Source: Mucilaginibacter_A sp964244955
GTDB lineage: Bacteria; Bacteroidota; Bacteroidia; Sphingobacteriales; Sphingobacteriaceae
DNA: 64,000 nucleotides
NCBI GenBank assembly: GCA_964244955.1
Contig: CAXTKQ010000006.1
Location: 1 to 64,000 of the forward strand
Direction of reading: 5' to 3'
Below the pieces are notes generated by a model that was not told the DNA's origin, did not search any database, and saw only the letters and a list, made by a program, of their open reading frames with translations. A program made the translations under genes and the position numbers. Shown one piece after another: positions 52,035-59,120 of the stretch. Each line of letters opens with the position of its first letter. The first letter of the stretch is position 1.

Positions 52035-52826
52035 ATAAACTTTTATTAAGTCCGGTATGAATTTTTCCCAAGTTAAATCGCTTATATCAATTGAGGAATT
52101 TTCAGGAATTAAGCCATCACTTTCTAATTCTTCTTTGCTATTATAAATTTTTGCTGGTGACTTACTAAAGTCAACAATTAACAGACAAACTTTTTCGTAC
52201 TGATAGAAATTCTTTTCAGTTCCTTTGCGACTATTAATAGCTCGAAATGACTTTATGTATTTTATAACAGTTGCTTGATTTGGTTTCTTGAAAACAATTT
52301 TCTTGTTTTTGATCTCCTTGTCGTCATACTCAGGAATAGCAATCATATACAATTCACCTAAACACATTTGCGGACATCGATCATGCAAATTTATTGCTTC
52401 AGAAGTTGTTCTTTCATATAGAGTGTCAAAATTCTTTTGAATGCTACTAATCTGACTTCTGACATTAATAGAAATTGTACTTTCCGTAAATTTTTCTCCA
52501 TATTCATCTACTACGTCTTGTAATAAACCTTCTTGTAAAATTTCTACGGCCTTGTCATGATTACTAATAACGCATACATCTTGGTTTTTTTGTTTGCGAG
52601 ATCCTGCTAATTTAAGCTCGGGGGTACGGCTATTTAAAGGCGGAAAAATCAAATCTTTATCAATTCCGGCATTTATAAGTTCAGACTTTACGGCTTCATG
52701 TAAATTTAAAATTGGTCTTGAAGACCTAATCATTGCTTCTTTACCTTTATCACCACCTTCACTAATAGAATTTTCAATTAATGTTTTAAAATTATTGATC
52801 GCCTCTTGGATATTTATTAAACTCAT
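52014..52826 (-). CDS. putative type II restriction endonuclease
   Basis: The 270-residue protein has TPELKLAG (residues 68-75) followed by KNQDVCV, a likely E-x-K active-site arrangement of the PD-(D/E)XK kind, and a hydrophobic strand after it. I do not recognise the specificity family. Position identifies it: it follows a controller gene on the same strand (35-base overlap) and converges on the methyltransferase, the standard layout of a C-regulated R-M system. Methylation by the partner would protect the host target. AT-rich, no dispersed repeats. Confidence 0.7.
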   Translation of the reverse strand: MSLINIQEAINNFKTLIENSISEGGDKGKEAMIRSSRPILNLHEAVKSELINAGIDKDLIFPPLNSRTPELKLAGSRKQKNQDVCVISNHDKAVEILQEGLLQDVVDEYGEKFTESTISINVRSQISSIQKNFDTLYERTTSEAINLHDRCPQMCLGELYMIAIPEYDDKEIKNKKIVFKKPNQATVIKYIKSFRAINSRKGTEKNFYQYEKVCLLIVDFSKSPAKIYNSKEELESDGLIPENSSIDISDLTWEKFIPDLIKVYSERFSR

Positions 52827-53031
52827 TGTTGTCGAAAAAATCTTTAAGATTCAAATGCAAAGCTTCGGCTATCTTTTCTATGTTTATTATTGATACATTT
52901 CGTTGGCCATTTTCAATACTGGCTATATAACTTCTATCTAAATCGGCAGCATAAGCTAAATCTTTTTGGGACATAGCTTTTTCTTCTCGCAATTGCTTTA
53001 TTCTTTGTCCTAACTTCAATCTTACGTCCAC
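52792..53031 (-). CDS. controller (C) protein, Xre-type helix-turn-helix
   Basis: The 79-residue protein is almost entirely an Xre helix-turn-helix domain (residues 7-62: QRIKQLREEKAMSQKDLAY, then DRSYIASIENGQRNVS). Such small proteins next to restriction genes are controller proteins that bind C-boxes and delay endonuclease expression until the methyltransferase has acted. It lies upstream of and overlaps the endonuclease gene by 35 bases, so the two are one transcript. Two tandem C-box-like sites lie upstream (53051-53080) and one before the methyltransferase (50137-50152). Confidence 0.87.
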   Translation of the reverse strand: MDVRLKLGQRIKQLREEKAMSQKDLAYAADLDRSYIASIENGQRNVSIINIEKIAEALHLNLKDFFDNNEFNKYPRGDQ

Positions 53032-53050
53032 ATTTCAAAAGTTCACTTTT

Positions 53051-53080
53051 GTTGACTATAAATCAAAGACTATAAGTAAC
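53051..53080 (-). promoter_or_regulatory. tandem C-box operators of the controller gene
   Basis: On the minus strand GTTACTTATAGTC and TTATAGTCAAC lie 4-5 bases apart, the two-site OL/OR arrangement of C-protein autoregulation. They match the single site before the methyltransferase. A -7-like TAGTCTTTG (three-base spacer) overlaps. Confidence 0.6.
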
Positions 53081-53172
53081 ATCAAGCATTATACTACTTT
53101 ATGACTTTTTAAGTAATATTATTTTAAGTAATTTATCTATCATTGTATAGTCTATTAAATTTATAGAATATA

Positions 53173-55284
53173 ATGCAAAGTTTTAGAACAGAACTGGAAA
53201 ACCCGGTTGTTGAGAAAGACATTCTGGATTTAGAAAAGAAAATCCGTTTGTTTCGTGAGGGAAAGATTGATGAAGAAAAATTTCGCAGCCTGCGTTTGGC
53301 GCGCGGCGTTTACGGTCAGCGTCAGCAAGGCGTACAAATGGTGCGTATTAAATTGCCTTACGGGAAAGTTTCGATGCAGCAATTAAGCAAGATCAGCGGT
53401 GTTTCTGATGAGTATGCAACTGGTAATTTACACATCACCACGCGTCAGGATATTCAGATTCACTTTGTAAGTTTGGACAGAACGCCGCAATTGTGGGCCG
53501 AATTGGAAGAAGACGATATTACGTTGCGTGAAGCTTGCGGCAATACCGTTCGAAACGTAACCGCTTCGGCAATGGCTGGCATTGACCCAAAAGAACCTTT
53601 TGATGTTTCGCCTTATGCCCATGCGGTTTTTGCTTATTTTTTGCGAAACCCGATTTGCCAGGAAATGGGCCGCAAGTTTAAGATCGCTTTTTCTTCTTCC
53701 GAAGATGATTCTGCTTTTGCTTTTATGCACGATCTGGGTTTTATCCCGAAGGTAAAAATCGAAAACGGAGCCGAAGTAAGGGGTTTTAAAGTGGTTTTGG
53801 GCGGAGGCTTGGGTTCTCAGCCTTATATCGCAGATTCGGTTACTGATTTTATGCCGGTCAACCAAATCATTCCTTTTGCAGAATCAGTTTTGCGGGTTTT
53901 TGACCGTTACGGCGAACGCAACAAACGCCACAAAGCGCGGATGAAATATTTGGTGCAGGAAATTGGTGCCGAAGAATTGATCCGTTTAGCAGAAGCAGAA
54001 CGTTTGGCGTTGAAGAATAAAACCTTTGAGATCAGCACGTTTGAGAACGAAATGTCAATTCCGAATCAGGAAATTTTGAGTGCCGAAATCACTAACCCTT
54101 TAAAATACGAGCAATGGTTAAAAACCAATGTCTTCCCACAAAAACAAGCAGGATTTGTAGCCATCGGTTTGCGAATTCAAAACGGAGATATTAAAACGCC
54201 TATTGCACGCCAATTAATTAACCTGGTAAAAACAGCGGCGGCTGATGATATCCGTTTAACCAACACACAAGGCATGTTGCTGAAGTTTGTGCGCGAAGAA
54301 AACCTGCCTTACGTTTTTGAAGAACTGAACAAATTAAATTTAGCCGAACCAGGTTTTGAAAGTATGGCCGATATTACTTCCTGCCCGGGAACGGATACTT
54401 GTAATTTGGGGATTTCCAACAGTACCGGCATTACGCGTGAACTGGAAAAAGTGATCAAAAACGAGTTTCCGGATTTAATTTATAACACGGATATCAAAAT
54501 CAAGATCAGCGGCTGCATCAATTCCTGCGCGCAACATGCCATGGCCAGCATTGGTTTTCATGGTTCGAGCATGAAGATTGACAAGATGGTTGCGCCGGCT
54601 TTGCAAGTGCTTTTGGGCGGCGGCCCAACCGGAAACGGAGCCGGAGTTGCTGCGGATAAAGTGATTAAAGTGCCAAGCAAACGCGGCCCGCAAGTGCTGC
54701 GCGATTTGTTGTTTGATTATCAAACCAATTCCATAGAAGGCGAACTTTTTAATCAATATTACAACCGCCAGGGCAAAATTTATTTCTACGATTTGTTAAA
54801 TCCGCTTGGCGATACCAAAACCGTTACGCCGGATGATTTTATTGATTGGGAACAAGATGCGCCTTATAAAACCGAAATTGGCGTGGGCGAATGTGCCGGC
54901 GTGATGATTGATTTGGTGGCAACTTTATTGCTGGAATCCGAAGAAAAACTGGATAACGCCGATGCTTCTTTTAGGGCACAAGATTTTGCCGATGCCATTT
55001 ATTACGCTTATTCGGCTTTCGTGCACACAGCAAAAGCGTTGCTGATCTCTGAAAATATCAAAACCAATACACAGGCTGGCATTATCACGGATTTCGACCA
55101 GAACTTTGTGGCGAACAACAAAATCGAACTGCATTTAAGTTTTGAAGATTTGGTTTACCAGATCAACCAGCAGGAACCAACTGCCGATTTTGCCGCTTAT
55201 TACATCGAGCAATCGCGTTTGTTTAAACAGAAAGCTGCGGATTATCGCGCCGAACAATTATCGGAAAAGACACTAAAATTATAG
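53173..55284 (+). CDS. sulfite (nitrite) reductase hemoprotein with C-terminal HEPN-like domain
   Basis: The 703-residue protein reduces sulfite to sulfide, with siroheme and a 4Fe-4S cluster. The cluster ligands are SCPGTDTCNLGI (about 404-414) and GCINSC (about 446-450), within the two NIR/SIR ferredoxin-like halves. The last 110 residues (about 590-700, with DASFRAQDFADAIYYAYSAFVHTAKALL) are helical and HEPN-like, an addition known in Bacteroidota sulfite reductases. A repeat (54961-54990) encodes DASFRA at the start of that domain. The gene follows the R-M insertion, so it may have lost its link to the riboswitch promoter. Its stop lies in the next repeat. Confidence 0.9.
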   Translation: MQSFRTELENPVVEKDILDLEKKIRLFREGKIDEEKFRSLRLARGVYGQRQQGVQMVRIKLPYGKVSMQQLSKISGVSDEYATGNLHITTRQDIQIHFVSLDRTPQLWAELEEDDITLREACGNTVRNVTASAMAGIDPKEPFDVSPYAHAVFAYFLRNPICQEMGRKFKIAFSSSEDDSAFAFMHDLGFIPKVKIENGAEVRGFKVVLGGGLGSQPYIADSVTDFMPVNQIIPFAESVLRVFDRYGERNKRHKARMKYLVQEIGAEELIRLAEAERLALKNKTFEISTFENEMSIPNQEILSAEITNPLKYEQWLKTNVFPQKQAGFVAIGLRIQNGDIKTPIARQLINLVKTAAADDIRLTNTQGMLLKFVREENLPYVFEELNKLNLAEPGFESMADITSCPGTDTCNLGISNSTGITRELEKVIKNEFPDLIYNTDIKIKISGCINSCAQHAMASIGFHGSSMKIDKMVAPALQVLLGGGPTGNGAGVAADKVIKVPSKRGPQVLRDLLFDYQTNSIEGELFNQYYNRQGKIYFYDLLNPLGDTKTVTPDDFIDWEQDAPYKTEIGVGECAGVMIDLVATLLLESEEKLDNADASFRAQDFADAIYYAYSAFVHTAKALLISENIKTNTQAGIITDFDQNFVANNKIELHLSFEDLVYQINQQEPTADFAAYYIEQSRLFKQKAADYRAEQLSEKTLKL

Positions 55285-55301
55285 TGGTAAAAGAAGCATG
55301 G
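55284..55301 (+). repeat. dispersed repeat supplying a start codon
   Basis: GTGGTAAAAGAAGCATGG fills the 13-base gap between the reductase stop (TAG ending 55284) and the next gene; the ATG at 55298 is within the repeat. Confidence 0.85.
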
Positions 55302-56800
55302 ACACAACGGGCGTAGCGATTGGCAAAACAGCGGAAGTAAACACGCTTTTTCCGGTTTTTTTAAAGCCGGACAAGCTGAATATTTTGCTGGTGGGCGGTG
55401 GTTATGTGGCGATGGAAAAGTTGGAAGCGATTTTTGGCAATTGCCCGAATGCCAACGTGAAGCTGGTCGGGCGCGAGGTTTCTGCGGAAATCAAAAATTA
55501 TACCGATAAAAGAAGCATTCCTTTTGAAGAACGCGCTTTTACGGAAACTGATCTTTTGGAAAGGGATTTGGTGATTGTTGCGGTTGATGACAAGCAAACT
55601 GGCCGCCACATTTACGAGTTGTGCAAGGCGCGGAACCTGCTGGTTAACGTGGCAGATACGCCGCCGCTTTGCGATTTCTACCTCAGTTCTGTTGTACAAA
55701 AAGGCAACCTTAAAATTGCCATTTCTACCAATGGAAAATCGCCAACAGTTGCCAAACGCGTAAAAGAGGTTTTAAACGAGACTTTTCCGGCAGAGATTGA
55801 TGACGTACTGACCAACATGACGCAAATCCGCCAAAAACTAAACGGCGATTTTTCCGACAAAGTAAAACAATTGAATGAAATTACGGCAGGTTTGGTGAAC
55901 GAGCAACCGGCGAAAGTTAAAATTACACGTCCTGTTGCCATCACTTTTGCTGTTTTATCGGCCATTAGTTTGATGATTTTAGGCCATGTGCTTTTTACTT
56001 TTCTTAACCACGAACGGATTTTAAATGTGCAATATTGGCTGAGCGCACAATTTAACCAGCAATTATTGCTGTACATGCTGGGCGGTTTTATTGCTTCGCT
56101 GATTGACGGCGCCTGCGGCATGGCTTACGGCGTAACTTCAACCACTTTTCTGCTTTCGCTGGGCATTCCGCCTGCTGCGGCAAGTGCCAGCGTTCATGCT
56201 TCCGAAGTTTTTAACAACGGCACTTCCGGTTTAATGCACTGGCGGTCAGGAAATGTCAACTTTAAACTCTTTAAAAAAATGTTGATCCCGGGGATTATCG
56301 GTGCTGTTTCCGGTGCTACCATTTTGTCTTCGCTGCATCAATACAGTCAGTATTTAAAACCGGTGGTGGGTTGTTATACGCTGTTTTTGGGTGTGCTGAT
56401 TATCCGTAAAGCCTTAAATAAAACACGTTCGACCAAAAAAATCAAAAAGATTGGTTTGCTGGCCGGCATTGGCGGTTTGCTTGATGCGATTGGCGGCGGC
56501 GGCTGGGGGCCGATTGTTACCACCGGATTAATTGCCGGCGGCCGAAACGTACGTTACACCATCGGCACTTCCACGTTAACCAAAGGCTGCTTGGCTTTTA
56601 CCAGTGCCGTTACTTTTATTTTGCTGATTGGTTTGCACCATTTCCAGGTAATTTTGGGTTTGGTTTTGGGCGGAATGATTGCCGCGCCAATTGCCGTACG
56701 CATCTCCAATAAACTGCCGGTAAAAACACTAATGCTGTTTGTTGGCGTAGTGGTAATTTTGGTTTCGCTGCGCATTGTTTCCACAATATTTTTCAAATAA
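55298..56800 (+). CDS. siroheme synthase (NAD-dependent dehydrogenase/ferrochelatase) fused to a TSUP-type sulfite exporter
   Basis: Residues about 1-210 are a Met8p/CysG-N-like precorrin-2 dehydrogenase/ferrochelatase (LVGGGYVAMEKLEA NAD-binding start, VADTPPLCDFYLSSVVQKGNL, ISTNGKSPTVAKRVKE), which makes siroheme. Residues about 220-500 are a TauE/SafE (TSUP) membrane module with eight hydrophobic segments, duplicated GG(x)GG-type turns (GGFIASLIDGACGMAYG and GGLLDAIGGGGWG). Both parts serve the upstream sulfite reductase: cofactor and substrate or efflux. The start lies inside a dispersed repeat; DKRSIPF (55503-55521) is another. Confidence 0.88.
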   Translation: MDTTGVAIGKTAEVNTLFPVFLKPDKLNILLVGGGYVAMEKLEAIFGNCPNANVKLVGREVSAEIKNYTDKRSIPFEERAFTETDLLERDLVIVAVDDKQTGRHIYELCKARNLLVNVADTPPLCDFYLSSVVQKGNLKIAISTNGKSPTVAKRVKEVLNETFPAEIDDVLTNMTQIRQKLNGDFSDKVKQLNEITAGLVNEQPAKVKITRPVAITFAVLSAISLMILGHVLFTFLNHERILNVQYWLSAQFNQQLLLYMLGGFIASLIDGACGMAYGVTSTTFLLSLGIPPAAASASVHASEVFNNGTSGLMHWRSGNVNFKLFKKMLIPGIIGAVSGATILSSLHQYSQYLKPVVGCYTLFLGVLIIRKALNKTRSTKKIKKIGLLAGIGGLLDAIGGGGWGPIVTTGLIAGGRNVRYTIGTSTLTKGCLAFTSAVTFILLIGLHHFQVILGLVLGGMIAAPIAVRISNKLPVKTLMLFVGVVVILVSLRIVSTIFFK

Positions 56801-56859
56801 GCAGCTTAGCAAATTTTTTTACATTTGTTTAGTCGTTCCAGATTTAAACACCATTTCCA

Positions 56860-57327
56860 TTGCTCACCAAAAAAACAAAATACGCTGTAAAAGCCCTGAT
56901 GGCATTGGCCCGAAACACAGAAAACAAGCCGATGCTGATTGCCGATATTGCCAAAGGCGACCAGTTGCCCAAAAAATTTCTGGAAGCTATTTTACTGGAA
57001 CTGAAACGCGGCGGGTTTTTAAGCAGTAAAAAAGGTGCAGGCGGCGGTTATTACTTGCTAAAAACAGCAGAAGACATTAAGCTTTCTGCCATTATCCGCG
57101 TGATTGATGGACCAATTGCTCTGTTGCCTTGCGTGAGTTTAAACTTTTACGAAAAATGTGCTGAATGTGTGGACGAGCATTACTGCGGCATCCGCGATGT
57201 GATGGCCAATGTACGTGATGCAACGTTAAAAATTTTAGGTGATACGAGCGTTGCAGATATGGTTCGGCGTGAAGATAATTTGGCCAAGGCAGAAGGAAAG
57301 GTAGCAGATGATAGTTTGCTGGGTTGA
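56860..57327 (+). CDS. Rrf2 family transcriptional regulator
   Basis: The 155-residue protein has the Rrf2 winged-helix start LTKKTKYAVKALMALARN (about 1-20) and KKGAGGGYYLLK wing, and three cysteines in the effector region (LPCVSLNFYEKCAECVDEHYC), like IscR/NsrR/CymR-type regulators that bind Fe-S clusters or sense cysteine-pathway state. At the end of the sulfur locus it probably regulates it. The start is TTG at 56860; no in-frame ATG gives the conserved N-terminus. Confidence 0.87.
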   Translation: MLTKKTKYAVKALMALARNTENKPMLIADIAKGDQLPKKFLEAILLELKRGGFLSSKKGAGGGYYLLKTAEDIKLSAIIRVIDGPIALLPCVSLNFYEKCAECVDEHYCGIRDVMANVRDATLKILGDTSVADMVRREDNLAKAEGKVADDSLLG

Positions 57328-57362
57328 TTAAAAGATGCTCAGGTTAAACTTTGCCAACTCAT

Positions 57363-57914
57363 ATGAAATATCTCCTTAAAATATTTGTATTTTTTTGGGT
57401 AGTCTTTTGGTTTTATTTGGGAATTATATCATTTCTGGAAACTCCTAAACAGATTGAAAATGATAAAGCATTTTTAGCAAATAGAATTAAGCCAGCGGTT
57501 AGCTTTGTAACTAAATTTAAATTTAAAAACAGGCGTTTGCCTACTTATAGAGAGTTTTATATTTGGGAAAAAGAATACTACCATGACAACTCATTAAATT
57601 TAAAACAACCCGTCGATTCTTTAATTGAAAGCTTTGGATCGGTTCATTATATTAGACGTAATTTAGATATAATTACCAACAATCAGGATAAATTTAAAAA
57701 AGCTGATTGGACAAAAGATTTTGCTATTAGTGCTTGGCGTGGTGAATGGATGGAATATTATTTTTCATGGAATAACAGCTATGATAGTAATAATTATACA
57801 TGGAACGATGGTTGGATTAGTTTAATTATTTTTTGTGGTATTGGTTTATTGCCAATAATAATTTGGGTTTATTTAAGTAAAAAAACAGCTTCAATTCAGA
57901 AAAACATAATTTGA
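57363..57914 (+). CDS. hypothetical membrane protein, AT-rich
   Basis: The 183-residue product has an N-terminal membrane segment (about 6-24), a soluble Trp/Asp-rich middle (about 60-145, with YREFYIWEKEYYHDN and DWTKDFAISAWRGEWMEYYF), and a C-terminal membrane segment (about 152-172). I do not recognise the family. The ATG at 57363 is preferred over an upstream TTG. It is AT-rich and lacks dispersed repeats, like other accessory genes here. Probably inner membrane with a periplasmic middle. Confidence 0.6.
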   Translation: MKYLLKIFVFFWVVFWFYLGIISFLETPKQIENDKAFLANRIKPAVSFVTKFKFKNRRLPTYREFYIWEKEYYHDNSLNLKQPVDSLIESFGSVHYIRRNLDIITNNQDKFKKADWTKDFAISAWRGEWMEYYFSWNNSYDSNNYTWNDGWISLIIFCGIGLLPIIIWVYLSKKTASIQKNII

Positions 57915-58000
57915 TTTCAGAAAATAATAGTTAATTATCGCTTACGCATCAAAGTTAAATTCAACTAGATTAAAGTCATATACATAGAAGAAAAATTTAA

Positions 58001-58450
58001 ATGCAAAAAATTACAACCTTTTTAACTTTTAACAACCAGGCCGAAGAAGCCGCAAACTTGTACGTTGCTGTTTTTAAAGATGCAAAAATTACCAATATCA
58101 GCAGAAATGGCGAAACGGTTTTTTCGGTAACCTTTCAATTGTTCGGGCAAAATTTTTATGCGTTAAACGGCGGTCCGCATTTTACTTTTTCACCAGGCAT
58201 TTCTTTGTTTGTGAATTGCGAAACGCAGCAGGAAGTGGATGAATTGTGGGAAAAGCTTTCGGATGGCGGCGAAAAAGGGCGCTGCGGCTGGCTGAAAGAT
58301 AAGTTTGGTGTTTCCTGGCAAATTATCCCTTCGGCTTTAGGCAAATTGATGCAAGGCAAAGATCCCGAAAAATCAAAACGTGTGATGCAGGCGATGATGC
58401 AAATGAACAACATTGTGATTTCGGATTTGCAAAAAGCTTATGATGGATAG
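58001..58450 (+). CDS. PhnB-like VOC-superfamily protein
   Basis: The 149-residue protein has the beta-alpha-beta-beta-beta fold pattern of PhnB/3-demethylubiquinone methyltransferase-like VOC proteins: LTFNNQAEEAANLYVAVF (start), LFGQNFYALNGGPHFTFSPGISLFV (middle), and GRCGWLKDKFGVSWQIIP (C-terminal metal-side strand). The enzyme activity is unknown for most members. Cytoplasmic, single gene. Composition matches the chromosome. It has no repeat copy. Confidence 0.85.
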   Translation: MQKITTFLTFNNQAEEAANLYVAVFKDAKITNISRNGETVFSVTFQLFGQNFYALNGGPHFTFSPGISLFVNCETQQEVDELWEKLSDGGEKGRCGWLKDKFGVSWQIIPSALGKLMQGKDPEKSKRVMQAMMQMNNIVISDLQKAYDG

Positions 58451-58511
58451 CTCAACTCCGTGGGAGTTTCCTGTTTATAACCGTTTTGTAATGAATTTCG
58501 TATCTTAAACT

Positions 58512-58979
58512 GTGAGACAAAGACTTTATATTGATACTTCTGTTTTTGGTGGCTATTTTGATCAGGAATTTGAAGAATTTACGAAGCCACTTTTTGAAAG
58601 AATATCAAAGGGCGAGTTCGTATTGCTTTTTTCTACTGTAACCCAGGAAGAATTAGAAAATGCACCAGATAATGTTCGAAACCTAGTTAAGAATTTAAAA
58701 GCTGATAACACAGAATTTATTGAAGAAACCAGAGAAGCGGTTGAATTGGCAACTCAATATATTGATGAAAAAGTGGTTGGAAAAACAAGTTATGCCGATT
58801 GTTTGCATATTGCTTTAGCAACCATTTATCATGCAGATTTTTTAGTTAGTTGGAACTTTAAACATATTGTCAATGTTCAAAGAATCACGGGTTACAATGC
58901 GATTAACATTAAAAATGGTTATAAATATTTAGAGATTCGTTCACCAAGAGATTTAATGCGATATGAAGACGACAATTGA
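58512..58979 (+). CDS. PIN-domain protein (toxin-like)
   Basis: The 155-residue protein has a PIN nuclease layout: YIDTSVFGGYFD (Asp near residue 8), TQEELENA in the middle, and the C-terminal ADCLHIALATIYHADFLVSWNFKHIVN with the second acidic site. PIN toxins of type II systems cleave RNA. The start is GTG at 58512. A 51-residue protein starts 17 bases before its stop (58963) and is the likely antitoxin; toxin-before-antitoxin is less common but known. AT-rich, no dispersed repeats: probably acquired. Confidence 0.82.
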   Translation: MRQRLYIDTSVFGGYFDQEFEEFTKPLFERISKGEFVLLFSTVTQEELENAPDNVRNLVKNLKADNTEFIEETREAVELATQYIDEKVVGKTSYADCLHIALATIYHADFLVSWNFKHIVNVQRITGYNAINIKNGYKYLEIRSPRDLMRYEDDN

Positions 58980-59118
58980 GAAAAATTTTGATTCGGTAAA
59001 ATACATGCGAGAGCAAAGAGAAAAGTTGAGTGAAAAGCTAATCATTATGACTAAAGAAGAAATTGTAGCCTATTTTAAGCGAAAACGATCTGAAAACACG
59101 GTTAAACCTTCTGCATAA
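58963..59118 (+). CDS. small protein overlapping the PIN gene, likely antitoxin
   Basis: ATG at 58963 to TAA at 59116-59118 encodes 51 residues (MKTTIEKNFDSVKYMREQR, then a Lys/Glu-rich helix and MTKEEIVAYFKRKRSENT). It overlaps the PIN gene by 17 bases. Charged and helical, it fits the size and position of an antitoxin of a type II PIN system, though no known antitoxin DNA-binding domain is obvious. Confidence 0.65.
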   Translation: MKTTIEKNFDSVKYMREQREKLSEKLIIMTKEEIVAYFKRKRSENTVKPSA

Positions 59119-59120
59119 AG

